A DNA stretch of 35,184 nt from an uncultured Selenomonadales bacterium (GTDB taxonomy: Bacteria; Bacillota; Negativicutes; Selenomonadales; Selenomonadaceae): positions 1-35,184 of the forward strand of contig OMWN01000077.1 of the NCBI GenBank assembly GCA_900314765.1, given 5' to 3'. Numbering within the stretch: the first letter of the stretch is position 1; every line of letters starts with the position of its first letter. Position numbers and translations under genes: made by a program. This document shows, in pieces, positions 7,798 to 15,520 of the stretch. The notes beneath the pieces are model-generated. The model ran no database searches, had not been told where the DNA came from, and saw only the letters and a program-made list of their open reading frames with translations.

Positions 7798-10194
7798 TCA
7801 ATTCTTTTTCACAATCTCTTTCGCTTGCTGCACGGCCGTGACACCGTCCGCTGCGTAGTAGTCCGCGCCGGCCTCGTTCGCGTAGCCCTCCGTGACGGCC
7901 GCGCCGCCGACGATTGTCTTTGCGCTGACACCCGCGTTTTTCATGAGCTTCACGACGGTCTCTATTTCCGTCATCGTCGTCGTCATGAGCGCTGAGAGTC
8001 CGACAATCTCCGCATGCTTTTCCTTTGCGACTTCGACGATTTTCTCACTCGGCACGTCCTTGCCGAGATCGATGACATCGAAGCCGCTGTTCTTCATCAG
8101 CGCGCTGACGATGTTTTTGCCGAGGTCGTGCACGTCGCCCTTCACAGTCGCGAGCACGACGGTGCCGAGTTTCTCACTCGCCACGGCAGGCGCGACTTCC
8201 TGCAGCTTTTTAAAGCCCTCTCTCATGGCTTCAGCCGACAGCAACACTTCCGGCAGGAAAATCCTTCCCGCACCGAAGTCCTCGCCGAGATCATTCATCG
8301 CCGCCGTGAGGCCGTTTTCCGTGATGTCGTTCGGCTCTGCGCCGTCCTTTATCGCCGACTCGACGAGCTCGCCGATGAGCTCCTTTTCGCCATCGATGAC
8401 TGCCGCCTTTATTTTGTCGATGGCTGTCATGTTCTCATTCACGGGCGCCGATGCTGGAGCTTTCGGATTTGGCTCCGCGCGTCCGCTCATGATGCGGCTG
8501 AACTGCTTGCCGTTCGCGTCGACGCCAAGAAGCGCATTGCTCGTGACGAGCGTGTCTATCATGTTCGTGTCGTACGGATTCATGATAGGCGCGTCGAGTC
8601 CCGCAGCGAGGCACATCGCATAGAATGTGCGATTGACGAGCGGGCGATTTGGCAGGCCAAACGAAATATTTGAAAGGCCCATCGTCGATGGATAGCCGAA
8701 TTTCTCACGATAGAGCCTCAGCGTCTTGAGCGTCTCGCTCGCGGACGACGGCGATGCCGCAACCGTGAGCACGAGCGCATCCAAGAGGAAATCTCCATCC
8801 CTGAGTCCCGCATTTTTTGCGGCCTCAATGATTTTCGTCATCACGCTGATGCGCTCATCGGCGGTTTTTGGCACGCCTTCGTTCGTGACAGGCAGGCACA
8901 GTATCGCGGCGCCGTATTTTTTCGCGAGCGGCAGGAACTTCTCTATGCGCTCCGACTCAAAGCTGACGGAGTTGATGAGCGCGCGGCCAGGGTATATGCG
9001 GAGCCCCGCCTCGAGCGCCTCGGCGTCGCTCGTGTCGAGCGACAGCGGCGTCGGCGTCATCTGCGATATTTCCTTCACGGCACGACGCATCATTTTCGTC
9101 TGATCGACGCCGGCAGCTCCCATGTTCACATCGAGGACCGAGACGCCCGCCTTTGTCTGGCCGACGGCCTCCTTTTTCACCATGATGAGCGAGCCTTCGC
9201 GTATCTCGGCCGCCATCTTCTTTCTTCCCGTCGGATTGATGCGCTCGCCGATGAGCACGGGCGAGAGCGTCTTATCAATCGTGACGACTTGACTGCGGCT
9301 CGCGATGCGGAGCATGCTCGGCACTTTCGCGCGCTCAGGCGGCTCGACGCCCTTGAGCGAGTCCACGATGGCGCGTATATGCTCGGGCGTTGTGCCGCAG
9401 CAGCCGCCGATATACGTCGCGCCCGCCGCGACGAGCTTTGGCGCGTAGTATGCGAAATCGTTCGGCGTCATCGGGTACAGCGTCTTGCCATTGTAAAACA
9501 TCGGCAGTCCCGCGTTCGGCTGAACGCTGATGGGCTTGTCCGTATTTTTTGCGATTGTTTCGACGACAGGCAACAGTTCCTTTGGTCCGAGCGAGCAATT
9601 CACACCGATGATGGACGCACCGAGCGCATCGAGAATGACGGTGGCCGTCGCAGGGTCTGTGCCCGTCACCGTGCGGCCATCCTCGCTGTACGACATCTGG
9701 CAAATCACGGGAAGATTCGTCGCATCTTTTGCAGCGATGAGCGCCGCGCGCATCTCCTGTATGTCTATCGACGTCTCAATGATGAGATAGTCAACGCCGC
9801 CCTCAGCGAGCGCCGAAGCCTGCTCGTAATAGCACTTATACGCTTCCTCAAATCCGAGGTCGCCAAGCGGCTCTATGAGGCGTCCCGTCGGACCCATTGA
9901 GCCCGCCACCTTCACATTCTCGCCGACGGCCTCACGCGCGATTTTTGCGCCCGCCACATTTATCTCTCGCGCCCTGTTTGATAGCCCAAAATGCGCGAGC
10001 TTAAGCGCAGACGCGCCAAACGTGTTCGTCTCAACAATGGTCGAGCCCACATCGACGTAGGCTTTATGTATCTTCTTCATGATCTCGGGGCGCTCGATAT
10101 TCACGAGCTCAGGGCACTCGCCCACTTTGAGCCCTGCGGCCTGCAGCATCGTGCCCGTGGCGCCGTCGAAAATTTCTATTTTTCTATTGCTCAT
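7798..10194 (-). CDS. metH: Cobalamin-dependent methionine synthase (lacking reactivation domain)
   Basis: Transfers a methyl group from methyltetrahydrofolate via methylcobalamin to homocysteine. The protein has 798 residues instead of about 1200 because the C-terminal AdoMet reactivation domain is absent. Domains in order: homocysteine-binding barrel (1-290) with zinc ligands Cys200 and Cys265-Cys266 (GGCCGTTPEH); pterin-binding barrel (about 305-570, starting with LIGERINPTGRKK); cobalamin cap and Rossmann domain (about 580-798) with DVHDLG, whose His689 is the lower cobalt ligand. I start at ATG 10194 (GGAG 8 bases upstream) rather than the ATG two codons before. The missing domain is encoded just upstream at 10298-10981. 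Confidence 0.95.
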   Translation of the reverse strand: MSNRKIEIFDGATGTMLQAAGLKVGECPELVNIERPEIMKKIHKAYVDVGSTIVETNTFGASALKLAHFGLSNRAREINVAGAKIAREAVGENVKVAGSMGPTGRLIEPLGDLGFEEAYKCYYEQASALAEGGVDYLIIETSIDIQEMRAALIAAKDATNLPVICQMSYSEDGRTVTGTDPATATVILDALGASIIGVNCSLGPKELLPVVETIAKNTDKPISVQPNAGLPMFYNGKTLYPMTPNDFAYYAPKLVAAGATYIGGCCGTTPEHIRAIVDSLKGVEPPERAKVPSMLRIASRSQVVTIDKTLSPVLIGERINPTGRKKMAAEIREGSLIMVKKEAVGQTKAGVSVLDVNMGAAGVDQTKMMRRAVKEISQMTPTPLSLDTSDAEALEAGLRIYPGRALINSVSFESERIEKFLPLAKKYGAAILCLPVTNEGVPKTADERISVMTKIIEAAKNAGLRDGDFLLDALVLTVAASPSSASETLKTLRLYREKFGYPSTMGLSNISFGLPNRPLVNRTFYAMCLAAGLDAPIMNPYDTNMIDTLVTSNALLGVDANGKQFSRIMSGRAEPNPKAPASAPVNENMTAIDKIKAAVIDGEKELIGELVESAIKDGAEPNDITENGLTAAMNDLGEDFGAGRIFLPEVLLSAEAMREGFKKLQEVAPAVASEKLGTVVLATVKGDVHDLGKNIVSALMKNSGFDVIDLGKDVPSEKIVEVAKEKHAEIVGLSALMTTTMTEIETVVKLMKNAGVSAKTIVGGAAVTEGYANEAGADYYAADGVTAVQQAKEIVKKN

Positions 10195-10297
10195 AATCAT
10201 TGCTCCTATTGCTCATACTTCATTGAAAAATTTTTCAAATTATATCACATAAATCATACCATTTAAATATGGATTATTTAATTTTAATCGCAAACAT

Positions 10298-10981
10298 TCA
10301 ATTAACTCGCCTCGAAATGCAGTCCACCTTGCCGCATCCTGCGCAGCCTCTCCTTATATCATGTTCCGAATCACCTTTGGCGAGGCCAATCACGGCGGTG
10401 ATGGATTTGCTCGGCTCCAGCATCAGGCTTTCGCTGAGGCTAATGCCTATAGACTCAGCGCGCGTGAGCCTCATCATGTCTCTCTGCGCGTCTATCGGCC
10501 AATCGCCATACCCAGGACTGTAGCGCCAGCGTAGCTTGTAGCCCTTGGCCTTCGCCATTTGCTCTATCGGCTGCTCGACTTTCGCGGCGGCGACCTCCAC
10601 GGCATCCGTAGCCGCAGCATCCATGAGGAGCCCCTCCGCATATTTTCCATCGTCGAATGATTTTGTAATCATTTCGTCGATTTCGCGTCCGAGCGTCAGC
10701 GCGAGGCAGATAATCTCGTCTGAGCCCTCGAGGTGACGGCCTGCCATTCGGCTTTCTATACGAATATTTTCGCCATTGGCTTTGATATTTTGCGTGCTGC
10801 AATCATAATCGTATTTCTCGAAGCTCACGACAGGCGACGCATAAATGATGACGTTTTCCATGGCCGCATCTACGAGCTCGACTGGAAACGACGCCTTTCC
10901 GTTGCTCCTCATGCCCGCATATCTTAGCACCTCATCACGGCTCAGCTCATCATACGAAAGCGTCGGCCGGCAAATCGTCAT
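10298..10981 (-). CDS. Stand-alone methionine synthase reactivation protein
   Basis: A 227-residue protein matching the AdoMet-binding activation domain normally fused to the C-terminus of MetH. It would remethylate oxidised cob(II)alamin with S-adenosylmethionine and an electron. The signature RYSPGYGDWPIDAQ is present, followed by LMLEPSKSITAVIGL. A Cys-rich end, CAGCGKVDC, follows; I take it as a possible metal or redox site, which E. coli MetH lacks. GAGGTG precedes the ATG. It starts 24 bases after the stop of the histidine kinase gene and its stop is 103 bases before metH, so the three are probably one operon. A flavodoxin donor may come from genes elsewhere in this window. Confidence 0.88.
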   Translation of the reverse strand: MTICRPTLSYDELSRDEVLRYAGMRSNGKASFPVELVDAAMENVIIYASPVVSFEKYDYDCSTQNIKANGENIRIESRMAGRHLEGSDEIICLALTLGREIDEMITKSFDDGKYAEGLLMDAAATDAVEVAAAKVEQPIEQMAKAKGYKLRWRYSPGYGDWPIDAQRDMMRLTRAESIGISLSESLMLEPSKSITAVIGLAKGDSEHDIRRGCAGCGKVDCISRRVN

Positions 10982-11005
10982 ATAAACACCTCAAAATAAA
11001 ATCAT

Positions 11006-12277
11006 TCACTTTAAATATTTCTTCAATGCCGTCTCTATGTCACTGATATTGAGCGGCTTCGTCAGAAATTCATTCATGCCGGCGTCCTCCGCGCGCTCCT
11101 CCGACTCCCTGTAGACATCAGCCGTCATCGCGATGATGGGCACGGTGCGCGCGTCATCCCTCTCGTCCGCCATTGAGCGAATGTTCTTCGCGGCCTCAAA
11201 TCCATTCATGACAGGCATGCGCAAATCCATGAAAATCACGTCAATCTCATGAGCAGCACTTTGCTCGAATAACTCAACGGCTTTTTCACCATTTTCCGCG
11301 CGCAAAACATCGAGGCCGAGTTCGCAAAATACGCGCATCGCAATTTCCGTGTTTATCTCGTTATCCTCTGCCAAAAGCACGCGACCGCTGAATTTACGCT
11401 CTGACTCATCTGATTTCATATCACTTTCCGCTTCTGATGAATGTGCATTTTCCGCATCCTGCGGCAGCTCGTACGGCAGCCTGACCGTGACGCTCGTGCC
11501 GCCGCCGAGGCGCGAATGAACAGATATGGAGCCGCCCAAAAGGTCCACCATTCTCTTTGTGATGAAGAGGCCGAGCCCCGAGCCAATCTCATTTTTATTT
11601 CTGTAGGGATTTTCCGTGTCCTGCGCAAATTTTTCGAAGACGTGAGCCTTGAAATCGTCTGTCATGCCTATGCCTGTGTCGTTCACAGTGAATCCGAAGA
11701 CGGCTTTGCCGCTCGCATCGATGTGACCCTCAGAGCGATAAGTGATTGTGCCGCCTGGCGGCGTGTATTTCACCGCGTTCGATATGACATTGATCAAAAT
11801 CTGCTTTATGCGCATGAAATCCGCATAAAGATCAGGCGGCGTCGCTTTCGTCTGCACGATGATGCGGCAATGGATGTCCTTTTGCTCGCACATAGGCACG
11901 ATGATATTTCTGAGCTCCTTGAGATATTCCTTGTACGACGTGCGCGACGGCGTGATGCGCATCCTGCCCGACTCAATCTCAGATATGTCGAGCGCGTCAT
12001 CCACGAGCGACACGAGAAATCGTCCCGACAAATCTATGCGCTCTATGTCTTTTTTGAGCGCTGCAGCGTTGTCCATGTCGACCAGCGCAAACTGCGCGAG
12101 ATTGCATATCGCTCCTGCGGGCGTCCGTATGTCGTGACTAAGCCTCGCGATGAATTCATTTTTTGAGCGATTAGCCTCACGCTCCTTCTCGACCTCACGC
12201 TCGAGCTCTCTTATTCTTTCAAGGCACTTCTCGACTGTGTCTAATTTTTCTTTTTCTTCATTATATCCGTTGTCCAT
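11006..12277 (-). CDS. Cytosolic hybrid histidine kinase/response regulator without sensor domain
   Basis: A 423-residue signalling protein. Residues 1-40 are charged and likely coiled coil; no membrane segment and no PAS or GAF domain is visible. The dimerisation helix carries the phospho-acceptor His48 in ARLSHDIRTP. The ATPase domain shows NAVKYTPPGG (N box), NDTGIGM (G1) and GSGLGLFITKR (G2). A Ser/Glu/Asp linker leads to a receiver domain with phospho-acceptor Asp351 (MDLRMPVMNG) and the conserved TKP near the end. ATG 12277 has GGGGA 5 bases upstream; ATG 12289 has none. It is the first gene of the apparent operon with the MetH reactivation protein and metH. The signal and the downstream phosphotransfer partner are unknown. 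Confidence 0.88.
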   Translation of the reverse strand: MDNGYNEEKEKLDTVEKCLERIRELEREVEKEREANRSKNEFIARLSHDIRTPAGAICNLAQFALVDMDNAAALKKDIERIDLSGRFLVSLVDDALDISEIESGRMRITPSRTSYKEYLKELRNIIVPMCEQKDIHCRIIVQTKATPPDLYADFMRIKQILINVISNAVKYTPPGGTITYRSEGHIDASGKAVFGFTVNDTGIGMTDDFKAHVFEKFAQDTENPYRNKNEIGSGLGLFITKRMVDLLGGSISVHSRLGGGTSVTVRLPYELPQDAENAHSSEAESDMKSDESERKFSGRVLLAEDNEINTEIAMRVFCELGLDVLRAENGEKAVELFEQSAAHEIDVIFMDLRMPVMNGFEAAKNIRSMADERDDARTVPIIAMTADVYRESEERAEDAGMNEFLTKPLNISDIETALKKYLK

Positions 12278-12312
12278 GATATTCCCCATGCAGTCTATAT
12301 ATTAATGATAAA

Positions 12313-12341
12313 ATCATATCATAGCAATTCACCAATATCAA
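12313..12341 (-). promoter_or_regulatory. Promoter of the kinase-reactivase-metH operon
   Basis: On the minus strand TTGATA (plus 12336-12341) and TATGAT (plus 12313-12318) are spaced by 17 bases, 36 bases before the kinase start codon. No cobalamin or SAM riboswitch is evident in the short leader. Confidence 0.75.
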
Positions 12342-12380
12342 CGTGAGATTTCATGAATAACTTATAATTATATTCAGTGA

Positions 12381-12396
12381 TGTTTCACGTGAAACA
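12381..12396. promoter_or_regulatory. parS: parS centromere site (perfect)
   Basis: TGTTTCACGTGAAACA is an exact 16-base match to the chromosomal parS consensus bound by ParB/Spo0J. The palindrome extends one base each side. It lies 7 bases upstream of the parAB -35 element and 39 bases from the -35 of the divergent kinase operon, so bound ParB could affect both promoters. Confidence 0.97.
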
Positions 12397-12403
12397 TTTT
12401 TTA

Positions 12404-12432
12404 TTGCGCAAATATTTTTGATTGCGTATAAT
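12404..12432 (+). promoter_or_regulatory. Promoter of parAB
   Basis: TTGCGC (12404-12409) and a perfect TATAAT (12427-12432) are separated by 17 bases, 34 bases upstream of the parA start. Confidence 0.8.
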
Positions 12433-12466
12433 AAACGTATATCATCAACGAAATCAGGTGAAAATT

Positions 12467-13225
12467 GTGTCAAAAATCATCGCCGTTGCAAATCAAAAGG
12501 GCGGCGTAGGCAAGACGACAACGGCTGTGAATCTCGCGTCTTCGCTCGGCGCGCTCGGTGTCAGAGTTCTGCTCGTCGATTTTGACCCGCAGGGCAACGC
12601 GACAAGCGGCGTCGGCGTCGACAAAAACGCGCTCGACACATCCATCTACGAAGTGATGCTGTCAGACGTTGACGTCACAAAAGCCATCATTCATACGGAG
12701 TACGGCCTTGACATATTGCCATCAAATATCAATCTTGCGGGCGCGGAGATAGAGCTGTCGAACCTAGAGAACCGCGAATACAGGCTGAAATGGGCACTCG
12801 ACAAGATAAAGGAAAACTACGATTTCATCATCATCGATTGCCCGCCGTCGCTCGGACTCTTGTCGCTCAATTCGCTCACGGCAGCCGACGGCGTGCTCAT
12901 GCCCGTGCAGTGCGAATTCTACGCGCTCGAGGGCATCACGGAGCTCATGAACACAATACAGCTAGTCAAGCAGGACCTCAATCCAACACTGTCAGTGTTC
13001 GGCGTGCTCTTGACGATGTACGACTCCCGCACAAAGCTGTCTAATCAGGTAGCGGACGAAGTCAGAAAGTACTTCAATGAGCAAGTATTCAACACAATCA
13101 TCCCGCGCACCGTCAGACTGTCGGAAGCACCGTCATACGGCATGCCGATTGCGTACTACGATGAAGCCGCAAAGGGCACAGAAGTATACAAGGCTCTCGC
13201 TCAGGAGGTGATGTTCCGTGAGTAA
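12467..13225 (+). CDS. parA: Chromosome-partitioning ATPase ParA (Soj)
   Basis: Cytosolic Walker-type ATPase of 252 residues that binds nucleoid DNA and works with ParB-parS to segregate origins; in Bacillus its homologue Soj also regulates DnaA. The deviant Walker A motif NQKGGVGKTTTAVNLA lies near the N-terminus; VDFDPQGNAT and IIDCPPSLG follow. The short N-terminus without a helix-turn-helix marks the chromosomal (type Ia-short) class. I chose GTG 12467 because AGGTG at 12456-12460 is 6 bases upstream; an upstream in-frame TTG at 12422 overlaps the -10 element. The gene overlaps parB by 8 bases. Confidence 0.96.
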   Translation: MSKIIAVANQKGGVGKTTTAVNLASSLGALGVRVLLVDFDPQGNATSGVGVDKNALDTSIYEVMLSDVDVTKAIIHTEYGLDILPSNINLAGAEIELSNLENREYRLKWALDKIKENYDFIIIDCPPSLGLLSLNSLTAADGVLMPVQCEFYALEGITELMNTIQLVKQDLNPTLSVFGVLLTMYDSRTKLSNQVADEVRKYFNEQVFNTIIPRTVRLSEAPSYGMPIAYYDEAAKGTEVYKALAQEVMFRE

Positions 13226-14276
13226 AAATCAGCATGGCCTCGGCAAAGGACTCGGAGCACTCCTGCCAAAGCGAAAACAATCAAAGGAAACTTTGAAAAA
13301 TGAGGCAACGCAAATAAAAAAGACCTCGCCAGAAAATTTGGCGAAGTCAAACGAGAATAGCTCAGATGAGCGCGTATCAGAGATTTCCATCATGCGCATC
13401 TGGCCAAATCAAAATCAGCCGAGACATCAATTCGACGAGCGCGCACTCGAGGAGCTGAAGGACTCCATAGTGGAGCACGGCGTGCTGCAGCCAATCATCG
13501 TGAGGAAAGTAGGCAACGTCGGCAGCTATGAAATCATCGCGGGCGAGAGACGTTTCCGCGCGGCAAAGATGGCTGGGCTCAAGACGATACCCGCCATCGT
13601 GCGCGATTATTCGAGGGAAAAGCTCACGGAGATTGCGCTCATCGAAAATCTCCAGCGCGAGGACTTGAACGTCATCGAGGAAGCAAAAGCGTACGACTCG
13701 CTGATGGACAAATTCAATCTGAAGCAGGCAGACGTCGCAAAGAAAATTGGCCGCAGCCGCTCTCATATTGCCAACATCATGCGTCTCCTGTCGCTCCCCG
13801 AGAAAGTGCAGAGCGGACTCATCGAGGAAGTTATCACAATGGGACAAGCAAAGCCGCTTTTGAGCCTTGAAGATGCGGCGCTCATGCAGAAGGCTGCGGA
13901 CTTCATCGTCGACAATCACCTCTCATCGCGCGAATCAGAAGAGCTCGTCTCAAAGCTCAAGAAAAACCCACGATTGCTTGATGAAAAAGAAACGCCATCG
14001 AAGGCGAAAAAAGAGGACAAGCCACGCGACATTCACGTCGTCGATGCCGAGGAGCGCATGGCGAATTTCTTTGGCACGAAAGTCAAAATCATTCCGATAG
14101 CGAATGGCAAGAAAAAAAGTAAAATCGAGATAGAGTATTACAGCGATGATGACATATCACGCATACTCGATGCGCTCGACGCGCTTCAGCCAAAATCGCC
14201 AGCCGTTGATGAAATAGATGATATAGAAAGAAAAAAAGAGCTTTTAAGAAAAGCATCGAAAAAATTCACCGTATAA
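13218..14276 (+). CDS. parB: Chromosome-partitioning protein ParB (Spo0J), CTPase
   Basis: A 352-residue parS-binding CTP hydrolase that spreads around parS and loads SMC. Visible in order: an N-terminal basic, Lys-rich stretch that in relatives stimulates ParA; the ParB/Srx domain with the CTP-binding box IIAGERRFRAAKMAG (around residues 110-125) and ENLQREDLNVIEEA; a helix-turn-helix (QADVAKKIGRSRSHIANIMRLL); and a C-terminal dimerisation domain. It is longer than B. subtilis Spo0J (282 residues) owing to a charged linker before the C-terminus. The GTG start at 13218 has GGAGGTG 7 bases upstream and overlaps the parA end, indicating coupling. Confidence 0.96.
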   Translation: MSKNQHGLGKGLGALLPKRKQSKETLKNEATQIKKTSPENLAKSNENSSDERVSEISIMRIWPNQNQPRHQFDERALEELKDSIVEHGVLQPIIVRKVGNVGSYEIIAGERRFRAAKMAGLKTIPAIVRDYSREKLTEIALIENLQREDLNVIEEAKAYDSLMDKFNLKQADVAKKIGRSRSHIANIMRLLSLPEKVQSGLIEEVITMGQAKPLLSLEDAALMQKAADFIVDNHLSSRESEELVSKLKKNPRLLDEKETPSKAKKEDKPRDIHVVDAEERMANFFGTKVKIIPIANGKKKSKIEIEYYSDDDISRILDALDALQPKSPAVDEIDDIERKKELLRKASKKFTV

Positions 14277-14306
14277 AATAATTTAAATTTTAAAAGGAGC
14301 AAATAA

Positions 14307-14813
14307 ATGAGCAAAGAAACACTTGCCTTATTCGAGGCCAGCGCGCCCTACATCATGATTGCGCTCGGCGCACTGTGCCTCATACTTTTGATACTCGTCA
14401 TCGTGCTTTTCTCAAAAGTCAGCACGCTGCGCGCGCGCTACGACAATATGATGCACGGCGAGGAGACCGGCACGAGCTTTGAGCAGATGATGCTCGACCA
14501 CATCAAAAAGACGGAGCAAGTATCACAGGAAAACGCGCACCTAAAAGAGGAAAATGAGCGCATATCGAAACTTCTCGACATGGCAATCACGCGCATCGGC
14601 ATCGTGAGGTTTTCGGCGTTCGCCGACACAGGCGGAGACCTTTCTTACGCAATGGCGATGCTCGACCAGCACAATGACGGCGTCGTCGTCTCGAGCATAT
14701 TTGGCCGCGACGGCTCGCGAAGCTACGCAAAGCCCATAAAAAATGGTAAATCGGAATACAAACTCTCCACAGAAGAAGAAAGCGCGCTCAAAGAAGCAGA
14801 GCATCATTCATGA
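14307..14813 (+). CDS. DUF4446 family membrane protein
   Basis: A 168-residue protein with one N-terminal membrane helix (about 14-36, rich in Ile/Leu), then a coiled-coil stretch (about 55-95) and a C-terminal globular domain containing RFSAFADTGGDLSYAMAMLD and GVVVSSIFGRDGSRSYAKPI, typical of DUF4446. In Bacillus relatives (YyaB region) it also sits next to spo0J. A good AAAAGGAG site precedes the ATG. It follows parB by 30 bases and overlaps the next gene by ATGA, so it belongs to the parAB operon. Function is unknown; the position suggests a link to the cell envelope or chromosome segregation, which is inference only. Confidence 0.85.
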   Translation: MSKETLALFEASAPYIMIALGALCLILLILVIVLFSKVSTLRARYDNMMHGEETGTSFEQMMLDHIKKTEQVSQENAHLKEENERISKLLDMAITRIGIVRFSAFADTGGDLSYAMAMLDQHNDGVVVSSIFGRDGSRSYAKPIKNGKSEYKLSTEEESALKEAEHHS

Positions 14814-15481
14814 GCCAAACAAATCAAAAGAATCAAACGCGTCAAAAAAATCGTCTCACGCTCACTCGTCTCGACGAATGGGAAGAGCCGCTAAGGCTTG
14901 ATGGTTTTACCGTGCGTGAAAACATGAGCGATGATGACATGCTCGCCGTTCTCTCGGCCATTATCCATCACTATGAGAGCCCGATGGAGAAAATCATCAA
15001 TCAATACACGCGCCCCGGCATACACCTCGCCCTGCGCAACATAGAAAAACTTCGGCTCTCAAACGGCATTCGTGAGATGGGCTCGTGCACGATTTCCCGC
15101 GCAAATGACAAAATTTGTCGCATCACGATTTCGAGACGACTATTTTTCAAAGGCAACGAGAACGAAATCATCAACGTCGTATGTCATGAAATGCTCCACG
15201 CGTTTCTGCCTGCGCGCGAAGGCCACGGCCAAGCGTTTAAGTTTCTGATGGACAGGCTGAATAAAAAACTCTCATTAAATATCAGAGTACATTCATCGAG
15301 AGACTCCATTCAGCAGTCGGAAAGCCTTTACAATTACAAGGTGACCTGCACGAAATGCGGCGCGGAATCATACTACATCCGAGCGGGCAGCGTCGTGAAA
15401 TATCCGAGACGATATATCTGCTCACACTGCGGCTCAAAATCTCTCAAGGTCGAACGAATTATAACAAAAAATAAGCAATAA
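14810..15481 (+). CDS. SprT-like zinc metalloprotease-fold protein
   Basis: A 223-residue protein of the SprT-like family, related to Spartan/SprT DNA-protein-crosslink proteases. The active-site motif VCHEMLHAF contains HEMLH (His126, Glu127, His130), followed by a third His in GHGQAFK. A C-terminal zinc ribbon has Cys180/Cys183 (CTKC) and Cys204/Cys207 (CSHC). The ATG overlaps the stop of the DUF4446 gene (ATGA), so translation is coupled. It closes the parAB operon and is followed by a bidirectional terminator. Protease activity is assumed from the family; substrate unknown. Confidence 0.88.
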   Translation: MSQTNQKNQTRQKNRLTLTRLDEWEEPLRLDGFTVRENMSDDDMLAVLSAIIHHYESPMEKIINQYTRPGIHLALRNIEKLRLSNGIREMGSCTISRANDKICRITISRRLFFKGNENEIINVVCHEMLHAFLPAREGHGQAFKFLMDRLNKKLSLNIRVHSSRDSIQQSESLYNYKVTCTKCGAESYYIRAGSVVKYPRRYICSHCGSKSLKVERIITKNKQ

Positions 15482-15482
15482 A

Positions 15483-15520
15483 AAATGCAAACTCACGTGA
15501 AAGTGAATTTGCATTTTTTA
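15483..15520. terminator. Bidirectional terminator between sprT-like and DUF721 genes
   Basis: AAATGCAAACTCAC (15483-15496) pairs with GTGAATTTGCATTT (15503-15516) with one mismatch, followed by T-runs. It overlaps the stop region of the convergent DUF721 gene. Confidence 0.88.

Noticed and set aside
12290-12312. Cobalamin or SAM riboswitch in the leader of the kinase-reactivase-metH operon
   Set aside because: The leader after the predicted -10 is only about 30 bases, too short for either aptamer; no such motif is seen in the 103 bases before metH.
15489-15504. Possible parS at the sprT/DUF721 terminator (TCACGTGAAA core)
   Set aside because: Only the central 10 of 16 bases match; the outer six do not, and the core is explained by the terminator stem and loop.
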